DNA of 15,559 bases. It comes from Prevotellaceae bacterium. GTDB taxonomy: Bacteria; Bacteroidota; Bacteroidia; Bacteroidales; UBA932. A program made the position numbers and the translations under genes. The notes under the pieces are model-generated. The model made no database searches. It was not told where the DNA came from and saw only the letters and a list, made by a program, of their open reading frames with translations. Positions 14,979 through 15,559 of this stretch are shown here, in pieces. Each line of letters begins with the position of its first letter. The stretch's first letter is position 1. The stretch is taken from positions 1 through 15,559 of the forward strand of contig JAITQP010000080.1 in assembly GCA_031288885.1 (NCBI GenBank), given 5' to 3'.

Positions 14979-15058
14979 GAATTAGGAATTAGGAATTAGG
15001 AATGACGTTGCTGCAACGTTACACGCTTTGCGTCATTGCGAGCGTAGCGAAGCAATCC
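14965..15058. repeat. Second repeat copy at the end of smpB, with palindromes
   Basis: GAATTAGGAATTA-type units run from 14965 to 15000 and contain the smpB stop. Then comes AATGACG (15001-15007), inverted as CGTCATT at 15031-15037, as in the element upstream of smpB. A perfect palindrome ACGTTGC-T-GCAACGT sits at 15005-15019. It ends in CATTGCGAGCGTAGCGAAGC (15033-15052), a self-complementary word of a kind dispersed in many bacterial genomes. The hairpins could also end smpB transcription. Confidence 0.8.
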
Positions 15059-15129
15059 GGAGCAAAGGTGGAAGCTCTGCGGAAGCACATATTTTTTACT
15101 CCAATTTAGAGAATTTGAAATAATTATTG
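15059..15129. other. Spacer between the smpB repeat and the next promoter
   Basis: This short AT-rich stretch holds no gene and no further repeat that I can support. Confidence 0.4.
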
Positions 15130-15137
15130 TATATTTG
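15105..15137 (+). promoter_or_regulatory. Probable promoter of the structured leader
   Basis: TATATTTG at 15130-15137 matches TAnnTTTG. A TTTA at 15105-15108, 21 nt upstream, could be a degenerate -33 element. The start would be near 15144, giving an untranslated region of over 350 nt before the last gene. Confidence 0.6.
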
Positions 15138-15174
15138 CGCCGTTAATATTAAACGAAACAATTTTTTTGCTTAT

Positions 15175-15207
15175 GACATACACAGCGCGGTAACGCGCAG
15201 ACATACA
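15175..15207 (+). ncRNA. 5' hairpin with GNRA tetraloop, between direct repeats
   Basis: GCGCG-GTAA-CGCGC (15185-15198) is a perfect five-pair stem closed by a GTAA loop, a GNRA tetraloop. It is bracketed by two copies of GACATACA (15175-15182 and 15200-15207). This is a compact structured element at the 5' end of the transcript. Confidence 0.55.
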
Positions 15208-15386
15208 TAAAAAGCATTGTGCTTTTATTCTTCGCTTATCCTAAAATCTAGCAATTTGACGATATTCAATGAAGAATAAGTTGCAATGTTCACGCTTGTG
15301 CGTGAACTTGACTTATTCCTATTGAATTTGGTTATGCTAGATACCATGGATAGCGGGGAGCAGTTGAGTTTCACGCTTTTTTTATG
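15206..15386 (+). ncRNA. Rod-shaped structured RNA, 6S-like in outline or a leader element
   Basis: Nested complementary blocks give one long rod. CATAAAAAGC (15206-15215) pairs with GCTTTTTTTATG (15375-15386, two T bulged). CGCTTATCC (15233-15241, one T bulged) pairs with GGATAGCG (15348-15355), ATCTAGC (15246-15252) with GCTAGAT (15336-15342), ATTCAAT (15264-15270) with ATTGAAT (15321-15327), GAATAAGT (15274-15281) with ACTTATTC (15311-15318), and GTTCACGC (15288-15295) with GCGTGAAC (15300-15307), closed by a TTGT loop. A large internal loop (15216-15232 / 15356-15374) separates the outer and inner helices, the general outline of 6S RNA. I do not recognise a known riboswitch. Alternatively it is a regulatory leader for the genes that follow. 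Confidence 0.55.
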
Positions 15387-15515
15387 TCCCTACGTGGACG
15401 CCCAACCACCATCAACGGGCAGAGGAGCAGAAACCTCTCCAAACAACGGGCGGACTACTTCCCACGAAAAGCCTTTAGAGTAGAGGGAACAACAAATTCA
15501 ACTTCAAAAAAATGA
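15384..15515 (+). CDS. Possible 43-residue basic leader peptide
   Basis: An ATG at 15384 opens a 43-codon frame (MSLRGRPTTINGQRSRN and onward, ending TSKK) with a TGA at 15513-15515 that overlaps the next gene's ATG as ATGA. The product is rich in Arg and Lys and has no signal peptide. The ATG lies in the closing helix of the preceding RNA fold. The perfect coupling geometry and the lack of internal stops favour a real leader ORF. The stretch also holds hairpin-forming words (AGAGG/CCTCT, about 15421-15438) and twin CAACGGGC copies near 15412 and 15445, so it may act only as RNA. No family recognised. Confidence 0.4.
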   Translation: MSLRGRPTTINGQRSRNLSKQRADYFPRKAFRVEGTTNSTSKK

Positions 15516-15559
15516 AACAGAATTACAAGATTTCTTTGTGTGCTTTGCTGCTCGTTGGC
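15512..15559 (+). CDS. N-terminus of a secreted or outer-membrane protein (partial)
   Basis: The gene starts at the ATG at 15512, and only 16 codons (MKQNYKISLCALLLVG) lie in the window. The short basic start followed by a hydrophobic run looks like a signal peptide, and the style is common for Bacteroidetes TonB-dependent receptors and other exported proteins. The product cannot be named. The start overlaps the stop of the small upstream frame. Confidence 0.6.
   Translation, partial: MKQNYKISLCALLLVG

Noticed and set aside
15286..15483. Plus-strand 65-codon frame through the structured RNA
   Set aside because: It begins inside a perfect hairpin and ends without relation to the next gene; the 43-codon frame in another phase has better geometry.
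15138..15511. Known riboswitch, tmRNA, RNase P or SRP RNA in the long leader
   Set aside because: The hallmark sequences (cobalamin box, TPP CTGAGA core, tmRNA ends, RNase P GAGGAAAGTCC, SRP GGAA-loop core) are not present.
1..15559. tRNA, rRNA, CRISPR array, insertion-sequence transposase or integrase
   Set aside because: None was recognised by reading both strands; the repeats seen lack the spacer pattern of CRISPR and no transposase motif appears.

Overview
The window looks like the chromosome of a Bacteroidetes bacterium, most likely a Bacteroidales member. The evidence is Bacteroidetes-type promoters (TTTG, about 20 nt, then TAnnTTTG), weak or absent Shine-Dalgarno sites, the tgt–lptG-type permease pair, a full-length single-chain glycine dehydrogenase, and a secreted barrel-like protein. 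The backbone is GC-rich. A clearly AT-rich insert occupies roughly 6650-12050.

Layout from the left. A minus-strand block reads right to left: a family 2 glycosyltransferase (5430-6605), an ECF-like sigma factor overlapping its stop by one base (4864-5430), gcvP (1993-4824), a secreted probable outer-membrane protein of unknown function (233-1924), and the start of a membrane protein resembling LTA-synthase/phosphoethanolamine-transferase enzymes (1-212, cut by the window edge). The AT-rich island then holds three overlapping minus-strand genes in transcriptional order: a C5-cytosine DNA methyltransferase (10289-11515), an 861-residue protein with a MORC/Hsp90-type GHKL ATPase at its N-terminus and a histidine-kinase-type ATPase at its C-terminus (7711-10296), and a receiver-domain protein whose C-terminus carries an RNxxxH motif typical of HEPN ribonucleases (6788-7714). 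No restriction endonuclease is present. Upstream lie a near-consensus promoter, a second possible promoter overlapped by a perfect palindrome, and a possible small broken reading frame. The plus strand then carries tgt (TTG start), an LptF/LptG-family permease, a composite repeat element, smpB, another copy of the repeat, and a strongly structured, promoter-led untranslated region. That region ends in a possible 43-codon ORF overlapping the start of a secreted-protein gene cut by the right edge.

The three-gene island is the best candidate for a new system. The reading proposed here is a modification enzyme plus a DNA- or damage-sensing ATPase/kinase that signals through a receiver domain to a HEPN RNase effector, giving an abortive-infection-like module. 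The gene order, overlaps and motifs are seen in the sequence; the defence role and phosphorelay are inference. Two further signals deserve attention. Short tandem repeats begin at, or contain, the stop codons of four genes. A rod-shaped RNA fold at 15206-15386 has an outermost helix that would hide a start codon.
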